Assembly: GCF_000019845.1 (NCBI RefSeq)
Contig: NC_010581.1
Location: 997,501 to 1,061,500 of the forward strand
Direction of reading: 5' to 3'
DNA from: Beijerinckia indica subsp. indica ATCC 9039
Lineage (GTDB): Bacteria > Pseudomonadota > Alphaproteobacteria > Rhizobiales > Beijerinckiaceae
Length of the DNA stretch: 64,000 nt
In this document: piece after piece, positions 18,022 to 27,746 of the stretch
Numbering within the stretch: the first letter of the stretch is position 1
Layout: each line of letters starts with the position of its first letter
The notes under the pieces: model-generated
The model's database searches: none
Told to the model about the DNA's origin: nothing
The model's input: only the letters and a program-made list of their open reading frames with translations
Translations under genes and position numbers: made by a program

Positions 18022-19257
18022 TCAAGGCTGATCAAGACCATAGAGGGTATGCAAGGTCCGTACCGCCAATTCAGTATAGGCCGCCTCGATGAGGATTGAA
18101 AATTTGATCTCCGAGGTCGTGATCGCCCGAATATTGATCCCCTTGTCGGAAAGAGCCTTGAAGGCGCGCGCGGCAACGCCCGCGTGGCTGCGCATGCCGA
18201 CCCCGATGGCCGAGACCTTCACCATATCGGTGGTGCCTTGCAGATTCGAAAAGCCGATCTGCGATTGTGCCTTATAGAGAATCTGCTGGGCGCGCTCGAA
18301 TTCCGTTCCTGGCACGGTGAAGGTAATATCCGTCGCATGATCAGCCGAGGCGACCTGGATGATCATGTCGACATTGATATTGGCCTCGGCGAGAGGCATG
18401 AAAATGGCTGCGGCAACGCCCGGATGATCGCTCACGCGGCGCAGGGTGATCTGCGCCTCGTCACGCGAAAAAGCGATGCCCGTGACGACTTGTTGCTCCA
18501 CAATATCCTCCTCATCGCAGATCAGCGTGCCGGGCCTTGGGGTTTCGGGATCGTCGAAGGACGAGCGCACAAAGGTTTTGACTTTGTGCAGCATGGCGAG
18601 CTCGACCGAGCGGACCTGCAGCACTTTGGCTCCGAGCGACGCCATTTCGAGCATTTCCTCGAAGGCGATCTTGTCGAGCCGTTTGGCCTTGGGCACGACG
18701 CGCGGATCGGTCGTATAGACGCCATCGACATCGGTATAAATGTCACACCTCTCGGCGCCGATCGCCGCTGCGACCGCCACGGCGCTCGTATCCGAGCCGC
18801 CGCGCCCGAGCGTGGTGATTCTCTGTGTCGGTTCGTGGATGCCCTGGAACCCGGTAATGACGGCGATTTCCTGACGGGCCTCGAAGCCCTCGATCAGATT
18901 CTTGCCGTCGATGGACACGATTCGCGCCGCGGCATGGGCATCGGAGGTGTGGATCGGCACCTGCCATCCCTGCCAGGACCGCGCCGGAAGACCCATATCG
19001 CGCAAAACAAGGGCGAGAAGCCCCGCCGTGACCTGTTCGCCAGAGGCGACGACCGCATCATATTCGCTCGGATCGTAGAGGGGGGAGGCCTCCTTGCACC
19101 AGCCGACGAGCTCATTGGTCTTGCCGGACATGGCCGATACAACCACGGCAATGTCGAAACCCGCCTTGCGTTCCCGCAGCACATGCCGCGCCACATTCCG
19201 GATACGGTCGATCGTCGCGACCGACGTGCCGCCAAATTTCATAACGAGACGGGGCAT
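18022..19257 (-). CDS. lysC: Aspartate kinase
   Basis: Phosphorylates L-aspartate as the first step to lysine, threonine, methionine and diaminopimelate. The 411-residue single-function enzyme starts with the family signature MPRLVMKFGGTSVATIDRI. It has GRGGSDTSAVAVAAAIGAERCDIYTDVDGVYTTDPR (about 150-185) and two C-terminal ACT domains (about 265-400) for feedback control by lysine or threonine. It is upstream of ptsP and prfA on the same strand. Confidence 0.96.
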   Translation of the reverse strand: MPRLVMKFGGTSVATIDRIRNVARHVLRERKAGFDIAVVVSAMSGKTNELVGWCKEASPLYDPSEYDAVVASGEQVTAGLLALVLRDMGLPARSWQGWQVPIHTSDAHAAARIVSIDGKNLIEGFEARQEIAVITGFQGIHEPTQRITTLGRGGSDTSAVAVAAAIGAERCDIYTDVDGVYTTDPRVVPKAKRLDKIAFEEMLEMASLGAKVLQVRSVELAMLHKVKTFVRSSFDDPETPRPGTLICDEEDIVEQQVVTGIAFSRDEAQITLRRVSDHPGVAAAIFMPLAEANINVDMIIQVASADHATDITFTVPGTEFERAQQILYKAQSQIGFSNLQGTTDMVKVSAIGVGMRSHAGVAARAFKALSDKGINIRAITTSEIKFSILIEAAYTELAVRTLHTLYGLDQP

Positions 19258-19456
19258 CGGACTCCGTACTGATTCAGGATCAAAGAAAACAGGAAAAGGA
19301 AGCCAGGCAAGGGGCCAATGGCTTCCGTCAGTGTGCGGCCTATATAGGAAGCGCGCGGTTTGGCCAAGGTCTGTTAATTTTTTACATCACAGGGAGACAG
19401 CTGGCCCGGATTAGGGCTAGTCGTTTCTCTCGAAACCCTCTTGGCCTTCTCTGGCG

Positions 19457-19765
19457 TCAAAGCCAGCGTCTGGGGCCTTCTCCGGGCGGTGTGCCACCAT
19501 TGCCATAAAGGCGCTTGGCGATGAAGCCCCAGATGAACAGCACGATGATCGCCCCGACCGTGGCGCCGACGAAACTCGCTCCCTGGTCCAGACGATACCA
19601 GCCAACCAATTGACCGAGCTGCGTCGCGACGAAGGCGCCGGCAATACCGAGCGCGACAGTCAGGATGAAGCCCGAAGGCTTATGCTCACCAGGACCAATC
19701 CAGCGAGCGATCATGCCGGCGACAAAGCCGATGATGATGATCCATAAAATCCCTAGAACACTCAT
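19457..19765 (-). CDS. GlsB/YeaQ/YmgE family stress-response membrane protein
   Basis: Small inner-membrane protein of 102 residues, also called transglycosylase-associated. It has three hydrophobic helices (about 4-20, 29-50 and 62-82) with the Gly-rich motifs GFVAGMIARWIGPG, ALGIAGAFVATQLG and GATVGAIIVLFIWGF. The C-terminal tail NGGTPPGEGPRRWL is polar. Members are often induced by stress. The precise function is unknown. Confidence 0.85.
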   Translation of the reverse strand: MSVLGILWIIIIGFVAGMIARWIGPGEHKPSGFILTVALGIAGAFVATQLGQLVGWYRLDQGASFVGATVGAIIVLFIWGFIAKRLYGNGGTPPGEGPRRWL

Positions 19766-20019
19766 GAACAGAATCCTTGATGTTCAATGACGCGCCTCGA
19801 CGTCGAGGAACGCCCCATCAGGCTTAGCAGTTGCATAGCTCATGCAGAAAAACCTGTTCCCTGCAAGACGTGGCAGAAACATGAGATTTTGGGGAACAAA
19901 TCCGATGAAGGGATTGGGTTAAGAATTTCCGATTTTTCGGATAGACTCATTGGCAAATTCCAGGATCATCGCACCGCCGAACGACCCGTTCGGCGCGATC
20001 TTCGTTGAAAGGAACGCCG

Positions 20020-20316
20020 ATGTCCGGCATGCAGCCGCAAGCGACCCATCTTGACACCCGCCGCCGCCGTATTCAATTTCGCGCCTGGCATCGCGGCATG
20101 CGGGAGATGGATCTCCTGCTCGGTGGTTTCGTCGATTCCGAACTTGCCAAGCTGAGCGATGCCGAACTCGACGATCTCGAACATTTGATGGACGCGCTCG
20201 ACCGCGATCTTTTCACTTGGCTCACCGGCGAGGTGGCGCTGCCCGCCGATTATGATACGCCGATGTTTCACAAGATCCTGGCTTTCCATACGCATTCTAG
20301 TCCGATTCACCTTTGA
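20020..20316 (+). CDS. sdhE: Succinate dehydrogenase assembly factor 2 (FAD assembly)
   Basis: Small cytosolic protein of 98 residues that helps attach FAD covalently to SdhA. The signature RRIQFRAWHRGMREMDLLLGGF (RGxxEMD core) is at about residues 14-36, followed by the helical DAELDDLEHLMDALDRDLFTWLTG. A TTG at 20005 is in frame, but ATG 20020 has AAGGA at a normal distance. The next gene is mfd, an adjacency found across Rhizobiales. Confidence 0.92.
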   Translation: MSGMQPQATHLDTRRRRIQFRAWHRGMREMDLLLGGFVDSELAKLSDAELDDLEHLMDALDRDLFTWLTGEVALPADYDTPMFHKILAFHTHSSPIHL

Positions 20317-20354
20317 GCGGTCCGCTGCCCCTCACTTTGCCGGTTTTTTGACAA

Positions 20355-23300
20355 GTGACCGATTTCAAACGCGCCGTCGCCGAACTCGCTAAGGGCGGCT
20401 CCCTGACTTTGGCTTCCGTGGCCGATGGCTACGACGCCTTTTGCCTCGCCGATCTGATTCATGCCTGTGCCCGTGCCGGCGAGGAACGCTCCGTGGTGCT
20501 GGTGCATGTGGCGCGTGACAGCACGCGGGCGCGGGCCTTTGGCGAGGCTCTGGCCTTTGCGGCGCCGGATGTCGAAATCCTCGACCTGCCGTCCTGGGAT
20601 TGCCAGCCTTATGACCGCGTCTCGCCAAACGCGGCGATTGCCGCCAAACGGATGATGGTGCTGGCGCGTCTCGCCCGTTCGCGCTCCTCCCTGGAACGGC
20701 CGCGCATTCTCTCGACCACCGTCAATGCCTTGGTCCAGCGCTTGCCGCCCTTGCGCTTCATCGCCGCCAATACTTTTTCAGCCGCGCCCGGCAATGCCGT
20801 CGCGCTCGATGGCCTTGCGGCCTGGCTCGAGACCAATGGCTTTGCACGGTCCTCGACCGTGCGGGATACCGGCGAATATGCAGTGCGCGGCGGCATTGTC
20901 GATCTTTACGCGCCCGGCATGGCGCAGCCGGTCCGGCTCGATTTCTTTGGCGATACGCTGGAATCCATCCGTTCCTTCGATCCGGAAACCCAGCGCACCA
21001 TTGGCCAATTGCGCGCGCTCGATCTTGTGCCGATGAGCGAGGTGCAACTGACCACCGAGACGATCCGCCATTTCCGCCAGGCCTATGTCGCGCGTTTCAA
21101 TGCGCAGACGCGCGGCGATACGCTTTATGAGACGATCAGCGAGGGACGAAGGCACCCAGGCTGCGAACATTGGCTGCCTCTGTTCTACGACCATCTCGAT
21201 ACATTGTTCGATTATGTCGGCGGCGCGCCTTTCGTACTCGATCCGCAGGCCGAGGAAGCGGCGAAACAACGGCTCGCGCAGATCAAGGATTATTATGAGG
21301 CCCGCAAATCGGCCTATGACGCCGACCCGGCCCATGTGGCCTATAAGCCTCTGCCGCCCGATGCACTTTATCAGACGCCGGAGCAATGGGGCAAAACGCT
21401 GTCCCTCACCAGCCTCGTGCGCATTTCGCCCTTCGCCGTGCCGCCGGATTCTTCGCGCGGCCCTGTCGTTGATCTGAATTCCAAACCCGGACGCAGTTTC
21501 GCCGCCGAGCGGGCCGATCCCGAGGCCAATGTGTTCGAGGCCGCGCTGACCCATGTGCGGGCCCTGCAAGGCGCGGGCAAGCGCGTGATCCTCGCCGCCT
21601 GGACGGATGGCTCGCGTGAGCGGCTTGCCCATGTCATGGCCGATCATGGCCTCAAGGATCAGGAAACAATTTCCTCCTTCACCCAGGCGCAGGCGCTGAA
21701 ACCCTCCACCGTGGCGCTCGGCGTCATCGGCCTGGAACAGGGTTTTGAGGCGGAAGGGCTTGCCGTCGTCGGCGAGCAGGACATTCTGGGCGACAGGATC
21801 GTGCAGACGCGCCGCAAAGTCCGCCGCGCCCAGGATTTCTTGAGCGAGGTCGCCTCGTTGCAGGCGGGCGATCTGGTGGTCCATGTCGAACATGGCATCG
21901 GCCGGTTCATTGGCTTGCAGACCATCGAGGCGGCGGGCGTGCGCCATGATTGCCTGGAACTGCATTATGCCGAAGGCACAAAGCTTTTCCTGCCCGTCGA
22001 AAATCTCGAATTACTTTCGCGCTATGGCTCGGAAGAATCCGATGTCCCGCTTGACCGTCTCGGCGGTGGCGCCTGGCAGAAGCGCAAGGCGCGGATGCGC
22101 CGGCATATTCTCGAAATGGCCTCTGGTCTCATCAAGGTTGCCGCCGCGCGCGAGACAAGGGAAGCGCCGAAACTGGTGCCACCCGAAGGGCTCTATGCCG
22201 AATTCTGTTCAGGTTTCCCTTACGAGGAAACCGAGGACCAGCAGGCCACCATCGACTCGGTTCTGGAGGATCTTTCCTCGGGCAAGCCGATGGACCGCCT
22301 TGTCTGCGGAGATGTCGGTTTCGGCAAGACGGAAGTGGCGCTCCGCGCCGCCTTCGACACGGCGATCAATGGCAAACAAGTCGCCGTCATCGTGCCGACG
22401 ACTCTCTTGGCCCGCCAGCATTACAAGAATTTTTCAGCCCGTTTCGCGCATCTGCCGGTCACAGTCGCGCAAATGTCGCGCATGGTCTCCGCCGCCGATC
22501 TCAAAGCCGCCAAGGCAGGCATTTCCTCGGGCAATGTCGATATTATCGTCGGCACTCATGCCGTGCTGGGCAAGGGGATCACGTTCAAGGATCTCGGCCT
22601 CGTCATCATCGACGAGGAACAGCATTTTGGGGTCAAGCACAAGGAACGCCTAAAGGAACTCCGCGCCGAAGTGCATGTGCTGACCCTTTCGGCAACGCCG
22701 ATCCCGCGCACGCTGCAGCTCGCCATGACCGGCGTGCGTGATCTCTCGATCATCGCCACGCCGCCGGTCGATCGTCTGGCCGTGCGTACCTTCATTTCGC
22801 CCTTCGATGATCTTTTGGTCCGCGAAGCTCTGTTGCGCGAGCGTTATCGCGGCGGGCAGAGTTTTTATGTCGCCCCGCGCATCGAAGATCTCGAGGATGT
22901 CGCGACATACCTGCGCACCCATGTGCCGGAGGTCAAATTCGTGGTCGCGCATGGACAAATGGCGGCGACCGAGCTCGAAGATAAAATGGCCGCCTTCTAT
23001 GAGGGCAAATATGATGTGCTGCTCTCAACCGCCATTGTCGAATCCGGTCTCGATATTCCAACCGCTAACACTTTGATCGTGCATCGCGCCGATATGTTCG
23101 GCCTTGCCGCGCTCTATCAATTGCGTGGCCGCGTTGGCCGCTCGAAAATCCGCGCTTACGCGCTCTTCACTGTGCCGCCGAATAAGACCCTGACGCCACA
23201 GGCCGAGCGGCGGCTGAAAGTGCTGTCCTCGCTCGACACGTTGGGTGCGGGCTTCCAGCTTGCCAGCCACGATCTCGATATTCGCGGCGCCGGCAATCTG

Positions 23301-23876
23301 CTCGGCGATGCGCAATCGGGCCATATCAAGGAAGTCGGCTATGAACTCTATCAGCAAATGTTGCAGGAGGCGGTCGAGGCCCTGAAGTCGGGCATAGAGG
23401 CGCCGGTCGAGGAAGCCTGGTCGCCGACCATCACGCTCGGCACGCCGGTCACGATTCCAGAAGATTATGTGCCCGATCTGCAATTGCGTCTGACGCTCTA
23501 TCGCCGCCTCTCGACCATCGAAAGCGAGGCGGAAATCGAAAGTTTCGCCGCCGAAATGATCGACCGTTTTGGGCCCATGCCGAAGGAGGTCGAGCAATTG
23601 ATGCAGCTCGTCGCCATCAAACTATTGTGCCGCAAGGCGCATGTGGAAAAAGTGGATGCGGGCCCCAAGGGCGTCATCATCGGCTTCCGCGACAATGCTT
23701 TCGCCAATCCGCAAGGGCTTGTTCGCTATGTCGCGCAGCAAGGGTCTGAGGCCAAGGTGCGCGCGGATATGAAGATCGTCTTCTCCCGCGATTTCGCCAA
23801 TCCCAATGTCAGGCTGGAAGGCACGAAACAGCTCGTGCGCACACTCGCGGCCATAGCCATGAAACAGGCGGCATGA
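20355..23876 (+). CDS. mfd: Transcription-repair coupling factor
   Basis: Superfamily 2 translocase that removes RNA polymerase stalled at DNA lesions and recruits UvrA. The 1173-residue protein has the UvrB-homology N-terminus ([14 protein letters not shown]), the RNA-polymerase interaction domain ([54 protein letters not shown], about 505-560) and helicase motifs. These include [16 protein letters not shown] (Walker A, about 650), [12 protein letters not shown] (motif II), [11 protein letters not shown], and [19 protein letters not shown] with [10 protein letters not shown]-terminal TRCF domain follows. The GTG at 20355 is the only plausible start. The next gene begins 4 bp after its stop. 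Confidence 0.97.
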   Translation: MTDFKRAVAELAKGGSLTLASVADGYDAFCLADLIHACARAGEERSVVLVHVARDSTRARAFGEALAFAAPDVEILDLPSWDCQPYDRVSPNAAIAAKRMMVLARLARSRSSLERPRILSTTVNALVQRLPPLRFIAANTFSAAPGNAVALDGLAAWLETNGFARSSTVRDTGEYAVRGGIVDLYAPGMAQPVRLDFFGDTLESIRSFDPETQRTIGQLRALDLVPMSEVQLTTETIRHFRQAYVARFNAQTRGDTLYETISEGRRHPGCEHWLPLFYDHLDTLFDYVGGAPFVLDPQAEEAAKQRLAQIKDYYEARKSAYDADPAHVAYKPLPPDALYQTPEQWGKTLSLTSLVRISPFAVPPDSSRGPVVDLNSKPGRSFAAERADPEANVFEAALTHVRALQGAGKRVILAAWTDGSRERLAHVMADHGLKDQETISSFTQAQALKPSTVALGVIGLEQGFEAEGLAVVGEQDILGDRIVQTRRKVRRAQDFLSEVASLQAGDLVVHVEHGIGRFIGLQTIEAAGVRHDCLELHYAEGTKLFLPVENLELLSRYGSEESDVPLDRLGGGAWQKRKARMRRHILEMASGLIKVAAARETREAPKLVPPEGLYAEFCSGFPYEETEDQQATIDSVLEDLSSGKPMDRLVCGDVGFGKTEVALRAAFDTAINGKQVAVIVPTTLLARQHYKNFSARFAHLPVTVAQMSRMVSAADLKAAKAGISSGNVDIIVGTHAVLGKGITFKDLGLVIIDEEQHFGVKHKERLKELRAEVHVLTLSATPIPRTLQLAMTGVRDLSIIATPPVDRLAVRTFISPFDDLLVREALLRERYRGGQSFYVAPRIEDLEDVATYLRTHVPEVKFVVAHGQMAATELEDKMAAFYEGKYDVLLSTAIVESGLDIPTANTLIVHRADMFGLAALYQLRGRVGRSKIRAYALFTVPPNKTLTPQAERRLKVLSSLDTLGAGFQLASHDLDIRGAGNLLGDAQSGHIKEVGYELYQQMLQEAVEALKSGIEAPVEEAWSPTITLGTPVTIPEDYVPDLQLRLTLYRRLSTIESEAEIESFAAEMIDRFGPMPKEVEQLMQLVAIKLLCRKAHVEKVDAGPKGVIIGFRDNAFANPQGLVRYVAQQGSEAKVRADMKIVFSRDFANPNVRLEGTKQLVRTLAAIAMKQAA

Positions 23877-23880
23877 CACT

Positions 23881-24192
23881 ATGCCGCGCCGTTACACGCT
23901 CGAAGAGGAACGATTGTTTGCGCGGCTCTATGAGCTGAACAAAGCCGTCGAGATTCTGTGTGATCACAAACATGGCGCATACTTCGAGACGATCATCAAA
24001 GTGACGGCGGAATTCGGCATGAGTGTCGAAGCGGCTCTGTCACCCAAAATCGCCGAAACGATGCGTGCCGGCCTGCCGTTGCTGGAAGAGGGTATGGATG
24101 GCAAACCGGTGCGCCGGCTGAAGTTTTTTGATGGGCGGTTTACGCTGGAATGGCCCTATGTGAAGCATGCTTTGGGGAAGGGCGGGGTGTGA
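23881..24192 (+). CDS. Hypothetical protein coupled to mfd
   Basis: Unrecognised soluble protein of 103 residues. Its ATG lies 4 bp after the mfd stop, so it is almost certainly cotranscribed and probably translated with mfd. It is charged and helical at the start (YTLEEERLFARLYELNKAVEIL), with a single CDHKHG segment near residue 27, and ends in what look like beta strands (VRRLKFFDGRFTLEWPYVKHAL). Codon use resembles the neighbours. The AT-richer ATPase insert begins right after it. Confidence 0.65.
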   Translation: MPRRYTLEEERLFARLYELNKAVEILCDHKHGAYFETIIKVTAEFGMSVEAALSPKIAETMRAGLPLLEEGMDGKPVRRLKFFDGRFTLEWPYVKHALGKGGV

Positions 24193-24279
24193 GGCTATCA
24201 CATAGCGCTATTCAAATTACTCAATTTTCAGATGGCCATTAGCGGTGGATCGCATCAAATGCGCGATACTTCACTGCTT

Positions 24280-26298
24280 TTACTCAATATGAGCAGATGA
24301 AATCTCTTGAAAGATATCTCGTATAACAGCCGGGCAGAAGCCTGGGTAGTCAAGAAGAATAGTGTTTACCATTTTCCTTACAAGGTGTCCTCTGTTTTTA
24401 GTATAACGCTTCAGTGATGGGAATTTATCCGCGAGAATTGTCTCGAGGTCGTGTCCACTCATCGTTGTGTAGCTATTTTTGACTTCAATCTTCTGGCCAC
24501 TAATGTATGTGTTCAATCGCTTATTTGAATCGTCGCCTGGCAGTACAAGGACATCTTGGACCGTGTCGGCGAGAGCCTGTAGCTCCGTCCCATTCAGTGT
24601 ATCGAGGTTTGAGTATGAACGGACTTGCCTATCTGCTGGAGCGCCATCTCGGATTAACAGAAACGAGATCAGGAGAGGGTCCAGAAGCACATTCTCTAAT
24701 GTATAGTGGGTGCCGCTTGCCAGTACCTTGATACGCTGATCTGGAGTGGCTGTGCCATCCCAATCGATGAGCCCAAAGACTGACTGGTTGCCTTTCCCAG
24801 CCAAGTTTTGAACTATGTTCGTGACAATGGTGCATCCAGCGTTGATTTCATTGTTGTCCTTGATCCTCATTCCGGTTGAAATAAAATTCAACTCACGGGG
24901 CATATTTAGGCGGGTTTTTATTAGGGTATAGATAGTTTCATATATTGCAGCATCTGTATCGCTTTCGACGAAAACTTGGCGGCGCCCGGAAAAGTCTATG
25001 GAGAGTATCGGCACGCCGTAGGTTAACCCATTCAAGGCCTTCTGCTTCGAAATTTTTTGTGGCTGGGATGTTCCGGGAACCTTTTGGAAAAGAGATTCCT
25101 CATCTGCGAGGGCGACTGTCGTTGGCGAATGTGTCGTGAGGATGCACTTGATCCCTAGTTTTTGTACTAACCCATCGCTTATGCCTTTCAGCCAGCGGTA
25201 CGCCATCTCAGGGTGGAGCGATGCATCCATTTCATCAAGGAGTAAAAGCCGCGGGCGGATGATGCTGATCCGCAATGGATCAAACGGGAATAATGAAAGG
25301 GCAAATCGAAGCAACACCTTCTCGCCTGACGACAGTGCACCGAACTGAACCGTAGCACCAGTGTCTGTCCGCTCAAGAGAAAAAGTATAGGGTTGGGAAA
25401 GCTCGAGAGCGGGCGCTGTTACGCGGTAGGCAAGCCCAAAGCTTTGAATAAATTCGGATACTAGCTCCCAGGGCGGATGTCCATAGTGTTCCCTGAACGC
25501 ATTGTCGCTGAGTCCATTTGAAGTCCCGTTGCGTCGGTCTGCACATGTATAGAGATCGTTTTGTGCCATGGCATCACGATAGCGAGCGATGACCAACGAA
25601 ATCTGTGGTTCGAAAATGCTGAAACCACCCCAGCAATTGCGGCTGAGTACTTGCATCTTTGTAACCTCGAGCGGCGAAATCCTAAGAATCTCTGCTACGT
25701 CTTTCACCAGCAACCGCAGCGCATGTAGATCGGCATCTAATGGATGTCCGGGTTGTGTCAAATGGATCGTCAGTTTTGATTGCGCATCGTCAAAAGCTTC
25801 CTTTATTTCCAATGCTTTGCGCGATCCAACAGTTATTCCGGCTTTTGTGAGGATCGCGTCGTAACCGAATTGCCAAGGATCTTCTTCGGAACTCAGATAG
25901 GATGATATAGGGCATCCAAGTGCATTTTCGAGATTTGAGAGACTGTCTGCGAGCACAGTCTTCCGGAGGATATCAAAATTCAAGAGTCGGTGATTCAATT
26001 GGTGATTTGGATTATGGCCACCCGCGATCGAGCTAAGAACAGCCCCAGAAAAAATATCAGCAGTAATAAATGAGTTTTCGATGCGGACGATTGACCCAGG
26101 AGGAATTGTGGCTGGGTGACCAGCATGGAACCCAGGAAGGGAAGGAAATAAGTCCGTCTCTGCTGCTCCAATCTCGATTGCTTGCAGCAAATGGCTCTTT
26201 CCACTACCGTTCAGGCCGACGAGGATAGTTAAATCAGGAAGTTCGACCTCATCAAATGGCTGGATCGAAAGATGCGGCCGGACTACTTTAAGTTTCAT
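24280..26298 (-). CDS. OLD/PARIS-like ATPase with C-terminal TOPRIM (DUF4435-like) domain
   Basis: Large single protein of 672 residues, probably a defence effector. The N-terminal ABC-type ATPase has Walker A GLNGSGKS (about residues 28-35), signature LSSGEKVLLRFAL, Walker B LLLLDEMDASLHPEM and the switch ILTTHSPTTVALADEE. After residue about 445 a TOPRIM-like part follows, with acidic FVESDTDAAIYE, FGLIDWDG (D-x-D) and THYTLENVLLDP, which recall DUF4435. OLD nucleases and the AriA/AriB proteins of PARIS share this pairing. The gene is clearly AT-richer than its surroundings, suggesting transfer. The frame extends to 26361, but ATG 26298 has GAGAG 6 nt upstream. The domain reading is by eye. 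Confidence 0.78.
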   Translation of the reverse strand: MKLKVVRPHLSIQPFDEVELPDLTILVGLNGSGKSHLLQAIEIGAAETDLFPSLPGFHAGHPATIPPGSIVRIENSFITADIFSGAVLSSIAGGHNPNHQLNHRLLNFDILRKTVLADSLSNLENALGCPISSYLSSEEDPWQFGYDAILTKAGITVGSRKALEIKEAFDDAQSKLTIHLTQPGHPLDADLHALRLLVKDVAEILRISPLEVTKMQVLSRNCWGGFSIFEPQISLVIARYRDAMAQNDLYTCADRRNGTSNGLSDNAFREHYGHPPWELVSEFIQSFGLAYRVTAPALELSQPYTFSLERTDTGATVQFGALSSGEKVLLRFALSLFPFDPLRISIIRPRLLLLDEMDASLHPEMAYRWLKGISDGLVQKLGIKCILTTHSPTTVALADEESLFQKVPGTSQPQKISKQKALNGLTYGVPILSIDFSGRRQVFVESDTDAAIYETIYTLIKTRLNMPRELNFISTGMRIKDNNEINAGCTIVTNIVQNLAGKGNQSVFGLIDWDGTATPDQRIKVLASGTHYTLENVLLDPLLISFLLIRDGAPADRQVRSYSNLDTLNGTELQALADTVQDVLVLPGDDSNKRLNTYISGQKIEVKNSYTTMSGHDLETILADKFPSLKRYTKNRGHLVRKMVNTILLDYPGFCPAVIRDIFQEISSAHIE

Positions 26299-26332
26299 AG
26301 CGTCTCTCTGTTTATGCGTCAGCAAATACAAG

Positions 26333-26383
26333 ATCAACGTTAAGATTCTAGCCGCAATCAATATGAAGATTCTTAACGTTGAT
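26333..26383. promoter_or_regulatory. Long inverted repeat in the leader of the ATPase-TOPRIM gene
   Basis: Perfect 13-base arms ATCAACGTTAAGA (26333-26345) and TCTTAACGTTGAT (26371-26383) are separated by 25 bases. They lie 35-85 bp upstream of the ATPase ATG, in the divergent gap facing the DUF1275 gene. The position suits an operator for a dimeric repressor. It could alternatively mark the edge of the inserted DNA. Confidence 0.65.
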
Positions 26384-26502
26384 TAACCGGAAATCTCCGA
26401 AATTCTTGTAACGGCTGTGATTCTTTTGGAATCTAAATTAGATCAAAGGATATAAAGCCCTTATCAAATATCTATCTTTACAGAGAATAGGAGAGTCACA
26501 CA

Positions 26503-27207
26503 ATCTGCCTATCCACAACAAACCAGCCTCATAGTTTCGTCATCGCCTTCAAACAAGTCACCCTTCTCGGCATAGTCGCCGGATACATCGATGTCATCGG
26601 CTATCTCGATCTTAGCATCTATACAGGCGCTATGACGGGCAATACGGCGCAGCTCGGAATCGAGCTCGCGCGCGGCAACTGGCATATTGTCACCACCATC
26701 GGTCTTGTGCTTGTGGCCTTCTTTTGCGGCGGCATTGTTTCGAGCATCATCCGGCGCATGATGCAGCCGCCTGTTCTTGAACTTCTCTTGATGGCGCTTT
26801 TGCTTCTGGTCGCGCAAGTCCTGCGTCTCGCGCAAAATGTCTCGCTGCGATGGGAATTGGTGCTTCTCGCCATGGCGGCGGCGATGCAGGGCGAAACCAT
26901 TTCCCGCTTTTCTGGCGTTGCTTTGCAAACGATCGTCATCACCAATAATCTTCTGAAATGCGCGAAAGCCTTCGTGGATTATTGCGCGGAACATCTCTGC
27001 GGCGCTCCCAGGCAAGGCAAGGGCGTGCATTGGGCGGAAAGTGCTCTGCCGGGCATGGCTTGGGTTTCCTATGCCATTGGCGCCGTGAGCGCGGCGCTTA
27101 TCGTGGCGCGCAGCGATTATCCGCTGATCGTGCCGATGATCCTGCTCGGCCTTGTCATTGGATTCACTCTTGCCTTCGAGCGCGGGCAGGCTGGCAAATC
27201 GGAATAA
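26503..27207 (+). CDS. YoaK/DUF1275 family membrane protein with apparent ATC start
   Basis: Predicted inner-membrane protein of about 234 residues. The family N-terminus is visible as VTLLGIVAGYIDVIGYLDLSIYTGAMTGNTAQLG, followed by further hydrophobic segments (VTTIGLVLVAFFCGGI, LLLMALLLLVAQVL, AWVSYAIGAVSAALIV, LIVPMILLGLVIGFTLAF). The first ATG (26632) would cut off about 43 residues of conserved sequence. Upstream in frame there is no ATG, GTG or TTG before the stop at 26488. A strong AGGAGAG site (26489-26495) stands exactly 7 nt before an ATC at 26503. The gene therefore uses a rare ATC start or has lost its ATG. Function of the family is unknown. Confidence 0.75.
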   Translation: MCLSTTNQPHSFVIAFKQVTLLGIVAGYIDVIGYLDLSIYTGAMTGNTAQLGIELARGNWHIVTTIGLVLVAFFCGGIVSSIIRRMMQPPVLELLLMALLLLVAQVLRLAQNVSLRWELVLLAMAAAMQGETISRFSGVALQTIVITNNLLKCAKAFVDYCAEHLCGAPRQGKGVHWAESALPGMAWVSYAIGAVSAALIVARSDYPLIVPMILLGLVIGFTLAFERGQAGKSE

Positions 27208-27373
27208 TCGACGCGTCTCTGGCTCGCAAAGAGAACCACAAAATCTGGCCAAAAAGCCGCAAAAGCTCCCTCTCGATCCATCCTTGCCCTTTTCGAGACG
27301 AAACCTCTCATCTTTGGGGCTCACGAAACGGTGACACCCGCACTATCTTGCACCTGAATTCAAGGCTCCTATT

Positions 27374-27406
27374 TTGTCATTGAACAGTCATCAAACTGTC
27401 ATAAAA
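27374..27406 (+). promoter_or_regulatory. Three phased GTCAT repeats (PhoB-box-like)
   Basis: Three units of 11 bases follow each other directly: ttGTCATtgaa, caGTCATcaaa and ctGTCATaaaa. Seven-base direct repeats at 11-base spacing are the hallmark of Pho boxes. The array ends only about 16 bp before the ATG of the small secreted protein gene, which is unusually close for an activator site. Binding by PhoB is an inference. Confidence 0.45.
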
Positions 27407-27422
27407 GAAAAAGGAGCAAGAC

Positions 27423-27656
27423 ATGACTTTGGGAAAATCCCTCATCCTGGCGGCAATGGTTTCGGCTGGCCTGACCAGCGCCGGCTGGGCGAAATCCCAG
27501 CACGAGCCGCATGCGCGGCATCATCATGCGGCTCCTATCTATGTCGCGCCGGATGGCATGAGCGATCATTCGGCCACTGGGACGCACCCTTATCGGGCTG
27601 GCGAAGGCTCCGCCACCAATGATAATCTGGACATTGGCAATAGCGGTCCCAATTGA
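27423..27656 (+). CDS. Small secreted histidine-rich protein
   Basis: Unrecognised exported protein of 77 residues. The signal peptide is MTLGKSLILAAMVSAGLTSA with cleavage likely after GWA. The mature part of about 54 residues is polar and rich in His near its start (EPHARHHHAAP), then Gly/Asn/Asp-rich. A strong AAAGGAG ribosome site precedes the ATG. Metal binding is conceivable from the His cluster but unproven. Upstream lies the PhoB-box-like array. Confidence 0.65.
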   Translation: MTLGKSLILAAMVSAGLTSAGWAKSQHEPHARHHHAAPIYVAPDGMSDHSATGTHPYRAGEGSATNDNLDIGNSGPN

Positions 27657-27746
27657 GGCTGAATGCTTTTCAGCATGAGTCTCCGTCATGGCGAGCATCG
27701 CTTGTTGAATCGGAAACGGGAGAGGCGCTCCAAATTTTCATGAACG

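Noticed and set aside
18184..19272. Long plus-strand open frame opposite lysC
   Set aside because: It mirrors the reading frame of lysC, whose protein is unambiguous, and shows no signal or family resemblance.
20778..21965. 395-codon minus-strand frame inside mfd
   Set aside because: Antisense shadow of a well-conserved gene in high-GC DNA; no ribosome site and low-complexity Arg/Gly/His composition.
26509..27324. 271-codon minus-strand frame over the DUF1275 gene
   Set aside because: The plus-strand product has clear membrane helices and family motifs; the minus product is a hydrophilic shadow rich in His, Arg and Lys.
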